Assembly (NCBI GenBank): GCA_012799155.1 | Contig: JAAZLV010000142.1 | Span: 1-14,622, forward strand | DNA length: 14,622 bases | Reading direction: 5' to 3' | DNA from: Bacteroidales bacterium | GTDB lineage: Bacteria > Bacteroidota > Bacteroidia > Bacteroidales > Dysgonomonadaceae | In this document: piece by piece, positions 1 through 7,051 of the stretch | Position numbering within the stretch: position 1 is the first letter of the stretch | Layout: every line of letters starts with the position of its first letter | Position numbers and translations under genes: made by a program | The notes under the pieces: generated by a model | What the model saw: only the letters and a program-made list of their open reading frames with translations | The model's database searches: none | What the model was told of the DNA's origin: nothing

Positions 1-962
1 AGTGATTTGAGCGCACTCTGTTGTAGCTTGTTGCCCAACCAGGCACTGACGTCACGTTCTTCATCCGACCAGGAGATGGTATTGGGAACGAGCATCGTGC
101 CAATGGGTTCATGGCTGTCAAACGCTTCACTCGGTGTGGTAAAGCCAATGCCGTTTTCAATCGCAAAACGTGGCAGTGCTTTGAAAAATTCAAAGATGCC
201 AGTGTGAGCCGGTTGTAAATTGCCCAATGTCTCGTAGTTCATGAAGAGATTGATCAGTTCCTCCTCGGGAGGGGTGGCTACAATCCATGAAATAAATTTC
301 TCTGCAGTAAGCGGATACTCGTTCCAGCTATAGTTGGAGAAGCGATAAGTAATGTCATCACTGTAACGGCTGTTCTTGAGCAACAGCTTCATCTCCGGAC
401 GTGTGGCGGCTTGGTAGATATAGTTGGGACTCTTCCATCCCAGCACATGTTTGGCGCCTTCTGTGATCATCCTTGTGTAACCCATGTCAAATACCATTTC
501 AGCAATCTCATCGGAATAAATAAGTTCCGTATTGCGTACCACTGTGGGCTTAATACCAAAAAGCATCTCGATGCGTTGGGCATGTTGCTGTATCTGATTG
601 CGAAATTCCTCCGGATCAAAAAGGCTGGAGAGTGAGTGGGCATAGGTCTCGGTCAGAAATTCTACATGACCGGTTTTTGCGAGTTCACGGAATCCATCAA
701 TCACCTCAGGTGCAAAGATCTCCATCTGCTCCAATGCTACCCCCGAGATGGAAAAGGTGACCTTGAACTTACCATTGTACTGATTCACTAAATCAAGCAA
801 CATTCTGTTGGCAGGTATGTAGGAGCGGGCAGTGATTTGCTGGAGAATCTCCTCATTGGCATAATCATCGAAGTAATAATGATCTCTGCCAATATTGAAG
901 AAACGGTACCTCTTCAACCGGAAAGGCTGGTGGATCTGAAAATAAAAGCAAATATTTTTCAT
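1..962 (-). CDS. GH57 alpha-amylase-type glycoside hydrolase, 3' end beyond the window
   Basis: The reading frame opens at ATG 960-962 and runs 320 codons off the left edge without a stop, so the C-terminus is missing. It was translated by hand from the minus strand. It shows the GH57 conserved regions in order: HQP at residues 11-13, GHVEFL at 98-103 followed by ETYAHS, NTELIY with the expected nucleophile Glu146, MNYETLG at 241-247, and SWSDEERD...AWLGN near 297-311. The family acts on alpha-1,4-glucans by a retaining mechanism, and cytoplasmic location is inferred because no signal peptide is visible. The expected acid/base Asp of region 4 (family pattern MDYETFG) is Asn242 here, so hydrolytic activity is doubtful. 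It is the last visible gene of a glycogen operon, 20 bp behind the GT4 gene. A branching enzyme is less likely, because the N-terminus resembles the shorter alpha-amylase subgroup. Confidence 0.88.
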   Translation of the reverse strand, partial: MKNICFYFQIHQPFRLKRYRFFNIGRDHYYFDDYANEEILQQITARSYIPANRMLLDLVNQYNGKFKVTFSISGVALEQMEIFAPEVIDGFRELAKTGHVEFLTETYAHSLSSLFDPEEFRNQIQQHAQRIEMLFGIKPTVVRNTELIYSDEIAEMVFDMGYTRMITEGAKHVLGWKSPNYIYQAATRPEMKLLLKNSRYSDDITYRFSNYSWNEYPLTAEKFISWIVATPPEEELINLFMNYETLGNLQPAHTGIFEFFKALPRFAIENGIGFTTPSEAFDSHEPIGTMLVPNTISWSDEERDVSAWLGNKLQQSALKS

Positions 963-982
963 ATAGTGTTGTATTTATTTAT

Positions 983-2239
983 CTAGATTAGACTGTCGTA
1001 GATGTGACGAATCTTCAGTCCGGCATCTTCCCATTTGATGTTGTCTACCTCATTCTTTCCTTCCTTTTTGAGATGTTCCGCCATAGCCGGGTAGGTGCAG
1101 ATGGAATAGATGGCGTCGGCCATCGCGTCCACATCCCAATAGTCGGTTTTGATCACATTGTGCAGGATCTCTGAACAGCCTGATTGGTATGAGATGATGC
1201 TTGGAACGCCACATTGCATAGCCTCGAGAGGTGAGATGCCAAAAGGTTCAGAAACCGAGGGCATCACATAAACATCGCTCGATTTGAGCATCTCATACAC
1301 CTGTTTGCCCCGCAGGAAGCCTGTGAAATGGAACTTGTGGGCAATACCCCTGTCAGCTACCAATCGGATCATCTGATCCATCATATCCCCGCTGCCGGCC
1401 ATCACGAAGCGGATGTGATCAGTCTTGCGGATCACCTGGGTGGCCGCATCCACAAAAAACTCCGGTCCCTTCTGCATGGTGATCCTCCCCAGAAAGGTTA
1501 CAACCTTCTCCGATACGCCAGACTGACGTTCAATGGCATCAATCTCGGGACTAAGGGGATCTACTGCATTGTGTACGGTGGTTACCTTCCAGTAGGGTTG
1601 GTGGTAATATTCGATAACAGTCTTACGTGTCAGATCGCTCACACATACAATGTGATCGCAATTGTCCATTCCATCCTTTTCGATGTTGTAGACTATTGGG
1701 TTGGGCTTCCCCCTGCTCCGGTCGAATTCGGTGGCATGTACATGTATCACCAGTGGTTTGCCGGTTACACTTTTGGCATGAAGACCTGCCGGGTAGGTAA
1801 GCCAGTCATGGGCATGAATGACATCGAAGGCGTAGGAGCGGGCAATCACACCCGCAACTATGGAGTAGTTGTTTGTCTCCTCCAGGATGTTGTTGGGATA
1901 TCTGCCGGAAAACTCAAGACATCCTAGATCGTTGGTGTGCATGTAGCTGAAATCCGCGTAGATATGATCACGCAATTGAAAATATTCTTTCGGATCCATG
2001 AACTTCTCCAGACTGGCTTGTGCTCTTTCCCAGTTAATATCGTGCCAGACAATGGGGGTGTTGTTAGCACCTATGATCTTGAGGAAGCTCTGGTCTTCAT
2101 CCCCCCACGGTTTGGGGATCACAAAGGTGATCTCCATATCCCCTTGTTGTGCCATCCCCCTGGTAAGCCCATAGCTGGCTGTTCCAAGGCCTCCCAATAT
2201 ATGTGGCGGGAACTCCCAGCCAAACATTAATGCCTTCAT
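983..2239 (-). CDS. GT4-family glycosyltransferase, probable glycogen synthase
   Basis: This 418-residue GT-B fold protein probably extends alpha-1,4-glucan chains from a nucleotide-sugar donor in the cytoplasm. The N-terminal domain starts with FGWEFPP and the glycine loop GGLG (16-19), and carries HAHDW (142-146) and HVHATEFDR (166-174). The C-terminal donor domain has GRITMQKG (251-258, with Arg252 and Lys257 in the phosphate-binding positions), AGSGD (281-285) and the EX7E pair Glu331/Glu339 in SEPFGISPLEAM. All residues expected of an active retaining GT4 enzyme are therefore present. The start ATG 2237-2239 is the only sensible one because MKALMFGWEFPP is the usual opening. The gene lies 53 bp after the debranching enzyme and 20 bp before the GH57 gene, which supports a glycogen role. 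Relatives in Bacteroides are annotated as glycogen synthase; donor specificity (ADP- or UDP-glucose) cannot be read from sequence. Confidence 0.88.
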   Translation of the reverse strand: MKALMFGWEFPPHILGGLGTASYGLTRGMAQQGDMEITFVIPKPWGDEDQSFLKIIGANNTPIVWHDINWERAQASLEKFMDPKEYFQLRDHIYADFSYMHTNDLGCLEFSGRYPNNILEETNNYSIVAGVIARSYAFDVIHAHDWLTYPAGLHAKSVTGKPLVIHVHATEFDRSRGKPNPIVYNIEKDGMDNCDHIVCVSDLTRKTVIEYYHQPYWKVTTVHNAVDPLSPEIDAIERQSGVSEKVVTFLGRITMQKGPEFFVDAATQVIRKTDHIRFVMAGSGDMMDQMIRLVADRGIAHKFHFTGFLRGKQVYEMLKSSDVYVMPSVSEPFGISPLEAMQCGVPSIISYQSGCSEILHNVIKTDYWDVDAMADAIYSICTYPAMAEHLKKEGKNEVDNIKWEDAGLKIRHIYDSLI

Positions 2240-2292
2240 GCGTCTTTATTTATGATTGTTGATGTCGTTGCCGACTCAATCCGTTCGGTTCG

Positions 2293-4233
2293 TTACTGGT
2301 AATCATTGATGATTTTTTGTGCCCTCAAGAGTTCTGCAACACTCATTGCAAATGAGTATCCACCGTGTGCCATGAATGGCGGGTTGGGATCATAAAACTC
2401 TGAGAGAGTGCCGATACAGTCGTTTTGCATCTCTCCTTCCATCTCCACCATGATCCGGTCTACCAACGACAGGCCACTTCTTTGGAATAGCTTGAGATAG
2501 GCTTCTATGTAATGGCCCAATAACCAGGGAAAAGCCATCCCGTTGAAATAGGTGAACTTTTTCTCTTTCTCGCTACCCCGGTATTGAGGGTGAAAACGGG
2601 CACTCTTTGGGGTCAGTGAGCGGATGCCACAAGGAGTCAGAAGCTCCTTGGTGACAAAATCGATTACCGATTTCTTTTGGTATCTTTCCAGGGGTGAATA
2701 GGCTAGTGAGATGGCAAGAAGCATGTTGGGGCGTACATCGGGATCCTTGAAGTTGCCGTCAACATAATCATATAAATAACCGGCATCGTTCATGAATTTC
2801 TCCTTAAACGAGTTGCCGGCGAGCCGTGCTTTTTCTTCCAGTAAGGCAGCTTCTTCCTCTTTTCCGGTATTGCGTGATATCTCTTCCGTAAACTTCAGTG
2901 CATTGTACCATAGGGCGTTGAATTCTACCAGATATCCCGATCGTGGTATGACGGGTTTGCCATTATGAAGTGCATTCATCCAGCTTACAGCTACATCCCT
3001 TCCATAAGTGCTAAGCAGTCCGTCTTCCTCTTGGTATGCGAGGTTAGGATGCTTTCCAGATAGCAGATAACCAATGATTTCAAATAGAAAAGCAGAATAC
3101 TTTTCTGCGAAACGTTCTTTCTGTTCATTGCAGTATTGTTGAAGTGACCAAATAACCCACAATAACACATCCGGATCATCTATCTGCTTGAGGATGCTTT
3201 TGGATGGTTTGTCATTCATGAAGTTTCTGAGATGAGGAATCGCTGTATCCATGATTTTCTCGAAATCGTCTGGTTTGTCTATTGCCAACGTGCAGCCGGG
3301 AAGAGCAATAAACTGGTCACGTGCCCGCACTTTGAACCAGGGATATCCTGCCAGGAGGTAATATTCATTCTTGCCAGGGATATAGTAAAACTGGTGACTT
3401 GAATTTTTCAGGCAATTGAAGAAACTTGACCTAGGTGTACGTTTATTGATTTCGAGTTCATACTCGTTAGATAGATTGGCCGGATCAACCATCATGTCAC
3501 CTGCTGAGAAGATGATCGATTCGTTCTTCTCTATCGGCATCTCAAAATATCCCGGTACATAAAGATCTTCCTGGTAGGTATCCCCGTTAAGCAGATCCTG
3601 CAGATATTCAATGTCCTTGTACCAGTCGGGATGATATACAAATTCCGGTTTCTTGCTGAACTGCATGTACAATTCAGGGTATCCGAAATACATGCAGGTG
3701 CTGATACCATTCTCTACCTCCCTGAAAGAGCGGTCCACCTGGTCATTTTCCCGTGTAAGTTGTGATATCTTACGGAATGCCAGGAAGGGGCGAAATCGGA
3801 TGGTAGTGGGAGAGTGGGCATCCAGCAATGTATAGCGGATCATAATCCGGTTCTCTTTCGATGAGAACATGACCTCTTTCGACAAAATCACCCCCCCGAT
3901 GCGGTAAATGGTCTTTGGTATACTGTCAGAGTTGAACTCCCTGATATATTTATGGCCCTTTGGACTGTAATTGTCACCGGCATATCGGTGAATGCCCAGG
4001 TTGAACTCAGCCCCGTGTTGGATCACCGTCTCGTCGAACGAGGAGAGAATCAGATGGTTCTCGTCATCCATGTAGGGTACGGGCATCACCAGCAATCCCT
4101 GGTACTTGGTGGTATTGCACCCCGAAATCGAGGTGTTCTGGTATGCGCCTTTTCGGTTGGTCCTTAAGATATTCCTGTAGAGGGAATATTCAAGGTTAAT
4201 CATCAGCTCTTTGTCAAATTTAAGATAACTCAT
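2293..4233 (-). CDS. Glycogen debranching enzyme, amylo-alpha-1,6-glucosidase type
   Basis: This is a 646-residue bacterial/archaeal-type debranching enzyme: an N-terminal beta-rich GDE domain (opening with a run through RTNRKGAY and NTTKYQGLLV) and a C-terminal (alpha/alpha)6 glucosidase domain. Hallmarks in the second half are SGYLVEFNALWYNAL, FNGMAFPWLLGHYIEAYL and the final GTLSEFYD...PPFMAHGG...SVAELLR block. The Glu of GTLSE (residue 612) matches the base of the glucosidase site as I understand the family. The usual WMDA motif, thought to supply the acid Asp, reads WMNA here (Asn420). The frame extends four codons upstream, but I chose ATG 4231-4233 because relatives begin MSYL-F-K. The role is removing branch stubs from glycogen or malto-dextrins in the cytoplasm. 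It is the first gene of a three-gene operon with GT4 and GH57 downstream, and has its own candidate promoter 40-75 bp upstream. Confidence 0.9.
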   Translation of the reverse strand: MSYLKFDKELMINLEYSLYRNILRTNRKGAYQNTSISGCNTTKYQGLLVMPVPYMDDENHLILSSFDETVIQHGAEFNLGIHRYAGDNYSPKGHKYIREFNSDSIPKTIYRIGGVILSKEVMFSSKENRIMIRYTLLDAHSPTTIRFRPFLAFRKISQLTRENDQVDRSFREVENGISTCMYFGYPELYMQFSKKPEFVYHPDWYKDIEYLQDLLNGDTYQEDLYVPGYFEMPIEKNESIIFSAGDMMVDPANLSNEYELEINKRTPRSSFFNCLKNSSHQFYYIPGKNEYYLLAGYPWFKVRARDQFIALPGCTLAIDKPDDFEKIMDTAIPHLRNFMNDKPSKSILKQIDDPDVLLWVIWSLQQYCNEQKERFAEKYSAFLFEIIGYLLSGKHPNLAYQEEDGLLSTYGRDVAVSWMNALHNGKPVIPRSGYLVEFNALWYNALKFTEEISRNTGKEEEAALLEEKARLAGNSFKEKFMNDAGYLYDYVDGNFKDPDVRPNMLLAISLAYSPLERYQKKSVIDFVTKELLTPCGIRSLTPKSARFHPQYRGSEKEKKFTYFNGMAFPWLLGHYIEAYLKLFQRSGLSLVDRIMVEMEGEMQNDCIGTLSEFYDPNPPFMAHGGYSFAMSVAELLRAQKIINDYQ

Positions 4234-4278
4234 CGCCAGTAACAATTTAGGGTAGGGTGCCTTCCGTTGAATTCCTGC

Positions 4279-4309
4279 GAAAGATAATAAAATTGACTCT
4301 ATCGGGCAA
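4279..4309 (-). promoter_or_regulatory. Candidate Bacteroidota promoter for the glycogen operon
   Basis: Read on the minus strand, a TTG -33 element (4309-4307) is followed after 20 bp by TATCTTTC (4286-4279), one mismatch from the TAnnTTTG -7 consensus. Transcription would start near 4272, giving a leader of about 40 nt before ATG 4233. This is motif matching only. Confidence 0.45.
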
Positions 4310-4321
4310 GCGAATAAAAGA

Positions 4322-4335
4322 ATTAATTGATTAAT
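4322..4335. promoter_or_regulatory. Paired ATTAAT palindromes between divergent genes
   Basis: Two self-complementary ATTAAT hexamers sit at 4322-4327 and 4330-4335, separated by TG. They lie about 50 bp upstream of both predicted start points of the divergent transcripts, where a dimeric regulator could act on either. The region is AT-rich, so chance is a real alternative. Confidence 0.25.
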
Positions 4336-4369
4336 CCCAATCTAATTTACACAACCGGGGAAATGTTTG

Positions 4370-4377
4370 TACTTTTG
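4370..4377 (+). promoter_or_regulatory. Candidate -7 box for the rhomboid gene
   Basis: TACTTTTG at 4370-4377 fits the Bacteroidota -7 consensus TAnnTTTG exactly and lies 30 bp before the first ATG of the rhomboid gene. No convincing -33 TTTG is visible at the right distance (about 19-21 bp upstream), so the call is moderate. Confidence 0.45.
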
Positions 4378-4381
4378 TTGC

Positions 4382-4396
4382 TGATCAACTTGATCA
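4382..4396. promoter_or_regulatory. Double TGATCA palindrome in the rhomboid leader
   Basis: TGATCA occurs at 4382-4387 and again at 4391-4396 with 3 bp between them; the second extends to the 8-bp palindrome TTGATCAA (4390-4397). It lies just past the predicted start of transcription and before ATG 4407, a typical place for a repressor site. No regulator is known for it. Confidence 0.25.
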
Positions 4397-4406
4397 AGAT
4401 CCCTTG

Positions 4407-5063
4407 ATGATGGAGCAGCTTGATAGAGATAAGGTAACACTGGTAAAGAGACGGATATGGCTTGCATCGATTCCGGCCATTCTTTTTCTGGCTCTTATTT
4501 GGTTGATTTTCCTGGTCGGTCAGACCATCCTTAACCAGTCTGAATCCATGCGCCTGGGCATCATGCCCGGTCAATTGAGAGGTCTTTGGGGAGTATTCTT
4601 TTCCCCTTTACTACACACCTCATTCTCCCACCTTTGGTCCAACAGCCTTTCATTGTTCATCCTCACAAGTTTTCTCTTCTACTTTTACAGTAAAATAGCA
4701 ATCAATGCCTTTGTTGCCTTGTGGATTATCAGTGGAATGATCACATGGCTCATTGGTAGGGATGCACTCCATGTGGGTGCCAGCGGACTCGTTTTCGGGA
4801 TGCTTTTCTTCCTGTTCTTCAGTGGCATTCTCCGCAAATATATTCCACTGGTAGCGGTATCCCTTATTGTGGCATTTATTTACGGAGGATCTGTTTGGAG
4901 CATCTTTCCGGTTACTGAATTGGTCGATGCTTCCATATCCTGGGAGGGTCATCTTTCCGGAGCTCTTGCTGGATTTATCATGGCAATGGTTTATCGTAAG
5001 AAGGGACCTCAGAAACCGGAAGTGGTATGGGCAGATGAGGAGGAGGTGGAAGATGAGACCTGA
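4407..5063 (+). CDS. Rhomboid-family intramembrane serine protease
   Basis: This 218-residue polytopic membrane protein probably cleaves transmembrane substrates within the bilayer. Diagnostic features are HTSFSHLWSN (residues 70-79, the H-x3-4-HLxxN signature of the loop/TM2 start), HVGASG with nucleophile Ser126, and EGHLSGALAGF with catalytic His182, giving a complete Ser-His dyad. About six hydrophobic segments are visible, near residues 21-41, 79-94, 97-115, 121-140, 147-162 and 184-196, the six-helix basic rhomboid form. The N-terminus is short and charged, and the tail is acidic (EEEVEDET) and probably cytoplasmic. The first in-frame start is TTG 4404; I prefer ATG 4407 or the adjacent ATG 4410. 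It is divergent from the glycogen operon and is followed after 87 bp by ddh, which has its own promoter-like box, so the two are not clearly one operon. The substrate is unknown. Confidence 0.87.
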   Translation: MMEQLDRDKVTLVKRRIWLASIPAILFLALIWLIFLVGQTILNQSESMRLGIMPGQLRGLWGVFFSPLLHTSFSHLWSNSLSLFILTSFLFYFYSKIAINAFVALWIISGMITWLIGRDALHVGASGLVFGMLFFLFFSGILRKYIPLVAVSLIVAFIYGGSVWSIFPVTELVDASISWEGHLSGALAGFIMAMVYRKKGPQKPEVVWADEEEVEDET

Positions 5064-5077
5064 TTTGAGAAATGGGA

Positions 5078-5110
5078 TTTAGGAATAATGCACATTTTTC
5101 TCTATTTTTG
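5078..5110 (+). promoter_or_regulatory. Candidate promoter for ddh
   Basis: TATTTTTG at 5103-5110 is an exact TAnnTTTG -7 box. A weak -33 match (TTTA, 5078-5081) lies 21 bp upstream of it. Initiation near 5117 would leave a leader of about 34 nt before ATG 5151. Confidence 0.5.
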
Positions 5111-5150
5111 CAGGATAAAGATTGTCAATCAATACAACAATTACAAATAT

Positions 5151-6059
5151 ATGAACAATATGTCAGGAACAATCAGAGCTGCCATCGTAGGTTATGGCAA
5201 TATCGGAAGATATGTGCTGGAAGCACTAGAGACGGCCCCCGACTTTGAAATTGCCGGCGTGGTAAGACGTGATGTTACAGAAATACCTGCTGAGCTTCAA
5301 TCTTACAGGGTTGTGACAGATATTGCCCAATTGGAAAAGGTGGATGTCGCACTTCTTTGCACCCCTACACGAAAGGTGGAGGAGTATGCCAAGAGCTGTC
5401 TGACAAAAGGCATCAACACCGTTGACAGTTTCGATATACACAACCAGATCGTGCAGCTGCGAAGTGCGCTCGATCTCACTGCTCGCCAACATGATGCCGT
5501 CTCGGTAATCGCGGCGGGTTGGGACCCGGGCAGCGATTCAGTAGTGCGTACGCTACTGGAGGCATTGGCTCCGAAGGGAATCACCTATACCAACTTCGGC
5601 CCAGGTATGAGCATGGGACACACTGTGGCTGTGAAAGCCATTGAAGGAGTGAAAGCGGCGCTCTCCATGACCATCCCCACCGGTACCGGTGTACACCGGC
5701 GCATGGTTTATGTGGAATTACATGAAGGGTTCGATTATGCATCCGTTGCTGAAGCGATCAAAAAAGATGACTATTTTGCACATGATGAAACCCATGTCTT
5801 CCAAGTGGAGGATGTAGAAGCGCTAAAGGATATGGGACACGGTGTGCTGATGGAGCGTAAAGGGGTGTCGGGCAAGACACAGAATCAACTATTCAGTTTC
5901 GATATGCGCATCAACAATCCCGCATTGACTGCACAGGTTCTGGTCTCTGCTGCTCGTGCCTCGCTGAAACAGCAGCCGGGTGCCTATACCTTGGTGGAGA
6001 TACCCGTTATAGACTTGTTGCCGGGTGATAAGGAGGAGTGGATCAGGAAACTGGTCTGA
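5151..6059 (+). CDS. ddh: meso-Diaminopimelate D-dehydrogenase
   Basis: Ddh makes meso-2,6-diaminopimelate in one NADPH-dependent step from tetrahydrodipicolinate and ammonia. This supplies lysine and the peptidoglycan cross-linking residue, bypassing the acylated DapD/E/F route. An N-terminal Rossmann fold opens with VGYGNIG (13-19), followed by [10 protein letters not shown] (71-80), VDSFDIH (91-97, Asp92) and the signature AGWDPGSDS (122-130). The C-terminal substrate domain contains [17 protein letters not shown] and [13 protein letters not shown]. At 302 residues it is close to the usual 300-330. The frame remains open to 5088, but that stretch contains the promoter-like box and is not family-like. 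ATG 5151 (MNNMSG) or ATG 5160 are the plausible starts. lgt follows after 34 bp. The molecular function is well supported; whether Ddh runs in the biosynthetic direction in vivo is inference. Confidence 0.93.
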   Translation: MNNMSGTIRAAIVGYGNIGRYVLEALETAPDFEIAGVVRRDVTEIPAELQSYRVVTDIAQLEKVDVALLCTPTRKVEEYAKSCLTKGINTVDSFDIHNQIVQLRSALDLTARQHDAVSVIAAGWDPGSDSVVRTLLEALAPKGITYTNFGPGMSMGHTVAVKAIEGVKAALSMTIPTGTGVHRRMVYVELHEGFDYASVAEAIKKDDYFAHDETHVFQVEDVEALKDMGHGVLMERKGVSGKTQNQLFSFDMRINNPALTAQVLVSAARASLKQQPGAYTLVEIPVIDLLPGDKEEWIRKLV

Positions 6060-6066
6060 TTTTTAT

Positions 6067-6074
6067 TATCTTTG
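6067..6074 (+). promoter_or_regulatory. Candidate -7 box before lgt
   Basis: TATCTTTG (6067-6074) fits TAnnTTTG exactly and sits 20 bp before the lgt ATG. I see no clear -33 element inside the end of ddh. It may be an internal promoter that lets lgt be transcribed apart from ddh. Confidence 0.45.
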
Positions 6075-6093
6075 TCAAAAATCTGAATCACAT

Positions 6094-6993
6094 ATGGACT
6101 TACTATTATCAGTTACCTGGGATGTGGACCCCACACTGTTCACCATTTTTGGAAGAGAGATTCGCTGGTACGGCCTACTCTGGGTGGTGGGACTGATCGT
6201 AGCGGTATCAATGGTGCAGCGCATCTTCAAACATGAGGACTTGCCTGAGAAATGGTTCGACTCCCTCTTTGTATACATGATGGTGGGAATCATCGCCGGT
6301 GCACGACTGGGACATTGTCTCTTTTACGAGCCTGGTTATTACCTTGCCAACCCGTTGGAGATCCTCAAGGTTTGGGAAGGAGGTCTGGCCAGCCATGGCG
6401 GTGTGATCGGAATCATCATTGCCGTATGGCTCTACTCCAGGAAGGTGACAAAGCAGAGCATGCTCTGGACCTTCGACCGGGTGATGGTACCTACCGGCTT
6501 TACAGCTGCCATGATCCGTCTGGGAAACCTGATGAACCATGAGATCTACGGGGGACCTACCGACAAACCCTGGGGCTTTCGTTTCGTGGATAATATCAAT
6601 CAGTGGATGCAGGGTGCTGAGCCGGTTTTCACCGAACCGTCTCACCCAACACAGATTTACGAAGCTGTGGCCTATCTTGTAGTGTTCGGCATCACCATCT
6701 GGCTTTATTGGGGAACTGATGCAAAAGATCGAAAAGGGTTGATTACCGGGGTGGGGATCTTGATCATCTTCCTCTTTCGCTTTTTTGTGGAATATATCAA
6801 AAATGTGCAGGTTGATTCAGAAATCGCCATGCGAGAAAGCACCGGTCTGATATTAGGTCAGTGGCTCAGCGTGCCATTCATCATCTGGGGACTCTGGCTC
6901 ATTGTTGCTGCACTGAGACGCCCGGCAGTGATGGCTGACACGCCTCGCCAATCGGAGATGGCAAAGCCCTACACGCCAAAAAAGAAGAAGTAA
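6094..6993 (+). CDS. lgt: Prolipoprotein diacylglyceryl transferase
   Basis: Lgt is the inner-membrane enzyme that moves a diacylglyceryl group from phosphatidylglycerol to the lipobox cysteine of prelipoproteins, the first step of lipoprotein maturation. This 299-residue copy keeps the key residues of the E. coli enzyme: Tyr26 in RWYGLLW, the GGLASHGG motif with His101, the Lgt signature IRLGNLMNHEIYGGPTD (Arg142, Asn145), HPTQIYEA (184-191), and FRFFVEY with Arg229 and Glu233. Around seven hydrophobic segments are present. The frame extends back into ddh, but ATG 6094 gives the family-like opening MDLLLSVTWDVDP. The last 20 residues form a hydrophilic, lysine-rich tail (ending PKKKK) outside the conserved core. 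It lies 34 bp after ddh and 58 bp before the flavodiiron gene; both ddh and lgt serve the envelope. Confidence 0.96.
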   Translation: MDLLLSVTWDVDPTLFTIFGREIRWYGLLWVVGLIVAVSMVQRIFKHEDLPEKWFDSLFVYMMVGIIAGARLGHCLFYEPGYYLANPLEILKVWEGGLASHGGVIGIIIAVWLYSRKVTKQSMLWTFDRVMVPTGFTAAMIRLGNLMNHEIYGGPTDKPWGFRFVDNINQWMQGAEPVFTEPSHPTQIYEAVAYLVVFGITIWLYWGTDAKDRKGLITGVGILIIFLFRFFVEYIKNVQVDSEIAMRESTGLILGQWLSVPFIIWGLWLIVAALRRPAVMADTPRQSEMAKPYTPKKKK

Positions 6994-7029
6994 ACTTCCA
7001 ATAATCTGCCAACATATCAACTTATTAAC

Positions 7030-7042
7030 TTCGAATTTCGAA
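7030..7042. promoter_or_regulatory. TTCGAA inverted repeat before the flavodiiron gene
   Basis: Two TTCGAA palindromes (7030-7035 and 7037-7042) flank one T, ending 9 bp before ATG 7052. They overlap TAACTTCG (7026-7033), which is one mismatch from a -7 box, so a bound regulator could block transcription or translation. No regulator can be named. Confidence 0.3.
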
Positions 7043-7051
7043 CATTTTTCT

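Noticed and set aside
1328..1927. 199-codon plus-strand open frame opposite the GT4 gene
   Set aside because: It lies wholly within a well-conserved glycosyltransferase on the other strand and shows no domain, signal or start context of its own.
4404..4406. TTG as start of the rhomboid gene
   Set aside because: Two ATG codons follow at once (4407 and 4410), and Bacteroidota rarely use TTG when ATG is adjacent.
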